Below, piece by piece: positions 63,104 through 64,000 of a DNA stretch of 64,000 nt. A program made the position numbers and the translations under genes. The notes below the pieces were generated by a model, which made no database searches, was not told the DNA's origin, and saw nothing but the letters and a program-made list of their open reading frames with translations. The number at the start of each line of letters is the position of its first letter. Position 1 is the stretch's first letter. Source of the stretch: Archangium sp. (GTDB taxonomy: Bacteria > Myxococcota > Myxococcia > Myxococcales > Myxococcaceae); contig JAUYRZ010000091.1 in the NCBI GenBank assembly GCA_030695565.1, positions 1 to 64,000 on the forward strand, read 5' to 3'.

Positions 63104-64000
63104 TCAGACCTTCAGACGAATGGCCGAGGGGAGAATCGTCATGGTGCAGGGCAACGTGCCCGGCTGCTCGCCGTCGCAGTCGATGAGCACCTTCTCATCG
63201 CTCTGTGCGACCAGCTTCTTCGCGCGCACGATGCGGGTGCCTTTCCACGTGGTGTGGGAGCCCGAGTAGAGGCCCTTGCTGCGCACCACGAAGTCGGTGA
63301 GCCCGTAGCCGCTCCACACCACGACGTCGAACAAGCCGTCGCTCACGTCGGCGTCGGGCGCGACCTTCATGCCGCCGCCGAAGAACTTCCCGTTCGCCAC
63401 CGACAACGTGGTGACCATCACCTCTTCGAGCGGCTTGTCGTCGATGGTCATGCGCACACGCTGGTCCTTGTACTTGCGCATGGCCTTGAGCGAGCCCCAC
63501 ATGAACGACACGGTGCCGCCCAGCGCCTTCGAGGTGTTGTTGACCTCGAGATCCACCAGGCCCGAGACGCCGAAGCTGCAGATGTTCGCGAAGTAGCGCG
63601 TCTGCTGCGTGCCGTCGTGACCCAGGAAGTCGAGCCGGCCCACGTCGAAGGGGCGCGTGTCGGGGGTCTTCAACCGGCGAATGGCTGCGTCTGAATCGAG
63701 ATCCCAATCGAAGGTCTTGCGGAAGTCGCCGCCCGTGCCGCGCGGGAGCACGCCCAGCGCCGCGTTCGGGTTGAGCACCTTGCCGTCTTCGAAGAACCCG
63801 TTGGTCACTTCGTTGATGGTGCCGTCACCACCGACGGCCACGATGCAGTCGTAGCCACTCTTGAGGGCCTGCCGGGTGATGTGCACGGCATCGAGGGGCT
63901 GCTTGGTGAACTCGACGCCGAAGTCGGAGAGCGTGCGCGCGATGCCGGCCGCCAGCTCTGCCCAGCGTTTGCCGGTCGCGCCGTTGGCGCTCTTGGGGTT
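63104..64000 (-). CDS. Diacylglycerol kinase-family lipid kinase (5' truncated at the window edge)
   Basis: A DagK/YegS-type lipid kinase with at least 298 residues visible. The N-terminal NPKSANGATGK nucleotide-binding loop begins at the edge, so only a few residues are missing. The catalytic motif GGDGTINEVTNGF and GVLPRGTGGDF are intact. The C-terminal domain has FANICSFGVSGLVD and AVAPDADVSDGLFDVVV-type sequences. It phosphorylates diacylglycerol or a related lipid at the membrane surface. It is followed by the thioesterase gene. Confidence 0.93.
   Translation of the reverse strand, partial: NPKSANGATGKRWAELAAGIARTLSDFGVEFTKQPLDAVHITRQALKSGYDCIVAVGGDGTINEVTNGFFEDGKVLNPNAALGVLPRGTGGDFRKTFDWDLDSDAAIRRLKTPDTRPFDVGRLDFLGHDGTQQTRYFANICSFGVSGLVDLEVNNTSKALGGTVSFMWGSLKAMRKYKDQRVRMTIDDKPLEEVMVTTLSVANGKFFGGGMKVAPDADVSDGLFDVVVWSGYGLTDFVVRSKGLYSGSHTTWKGTRIVRAKKLVAQSDEKVLIDCDGEQPGTLPCTMTILPSAIRLKV

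Overview
This 64 kb window is GC-rich chromosomal DNA from a bacterium that looks like a member of the Myxococcota. The signs are several Ser/Thr kinases with PEGA, PilZ or STAND-type modules, Asp/Gly-rich and Cys-rich lipoproteins, a protein with a MYXO-CTERM-like tail, an orphan CheB, and an Hsp70/J-domain cluster. The species cannot be told from the sequence alone. There is no rRNA, CRISPR array, phage or insertion sequence. Genes are packed tightly, often with GTGA or ATGA overlaps.

Layout. 1-7.5 kb: the end of a sigma-54 activator, a small protein with a caspase/DUF4347-like His/Cys pattern, an unknown protein, then two Ser/Thr kinases on the other strand. One kinase is a kinase-STAND NTPase-FGE-like fusion. 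7.6-11 kb: a Gly-rich lipoprotein and an orphan CheB. 11-14.7 kb: gap-pgk-tpiA-secG-tRNA-Leu(GAG), closed by a bidirectional terminator. 14.7-20.5 kb: a surface amidase with a MYXO-CTERM-like tail, a possibly frameshifted repeat gene, a slipin, an atypical tRNA, an enlarged DgkA and a 61-residue protein. 20.7-27.9 kb: a flavoprotein, a START protein, an OB-fold protein coupled to an MshEN/HD/receiver/DUF4388 protein, TatD and a HEAT protein. 27.9-37 kb: metG, holA, asnS, a lipoprotein, a SatP-like transporter, an AmpG-like transporter and holB. 37-43 kb: an MscS channel with a cNMP-binding domain, DUF2400, MoaB, Rieske, PolX and a nuclease with a peptidoglycan-binding domain. 43-50.5 kb: a kinase-PilZ-J-like protein, a CPBP protease, a class II amidotransferase homologue that has lost its Cys, Hsp70, a J-domain protein and CvpA. 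50.6-57 kb: speA, OsmC, a histone-deacetylase-like protein, a SRPBCC protein, glpX and a thioesterase. 57-64 kb: a phosphatase, a 2OG oxygenase, a PHA-granule-like protein, a SNF2/RapA helicase, a thioesterase and the start of a lipid kinase gene that runs out of the window.

Two genome-scale patterns stand out. First, a palindromic CCCTCTCCC/GGGAGAGGG repeat follows the 3' end of seven genes, and one copy lies inside the 5' coding sequence of a kinase. Second, many genes have a -10-like hexamer only 6-12 nt before the start codon and no Shine-Dalgarno sequence, which suggests leaderless transcripts.

The best candidates for an undescribed system are the 5' locus (activator, caspase-like protein, kinase-STAND-FGE fusion) and the kinase/Hsp70/J-protein module at 43-50.5 kb.
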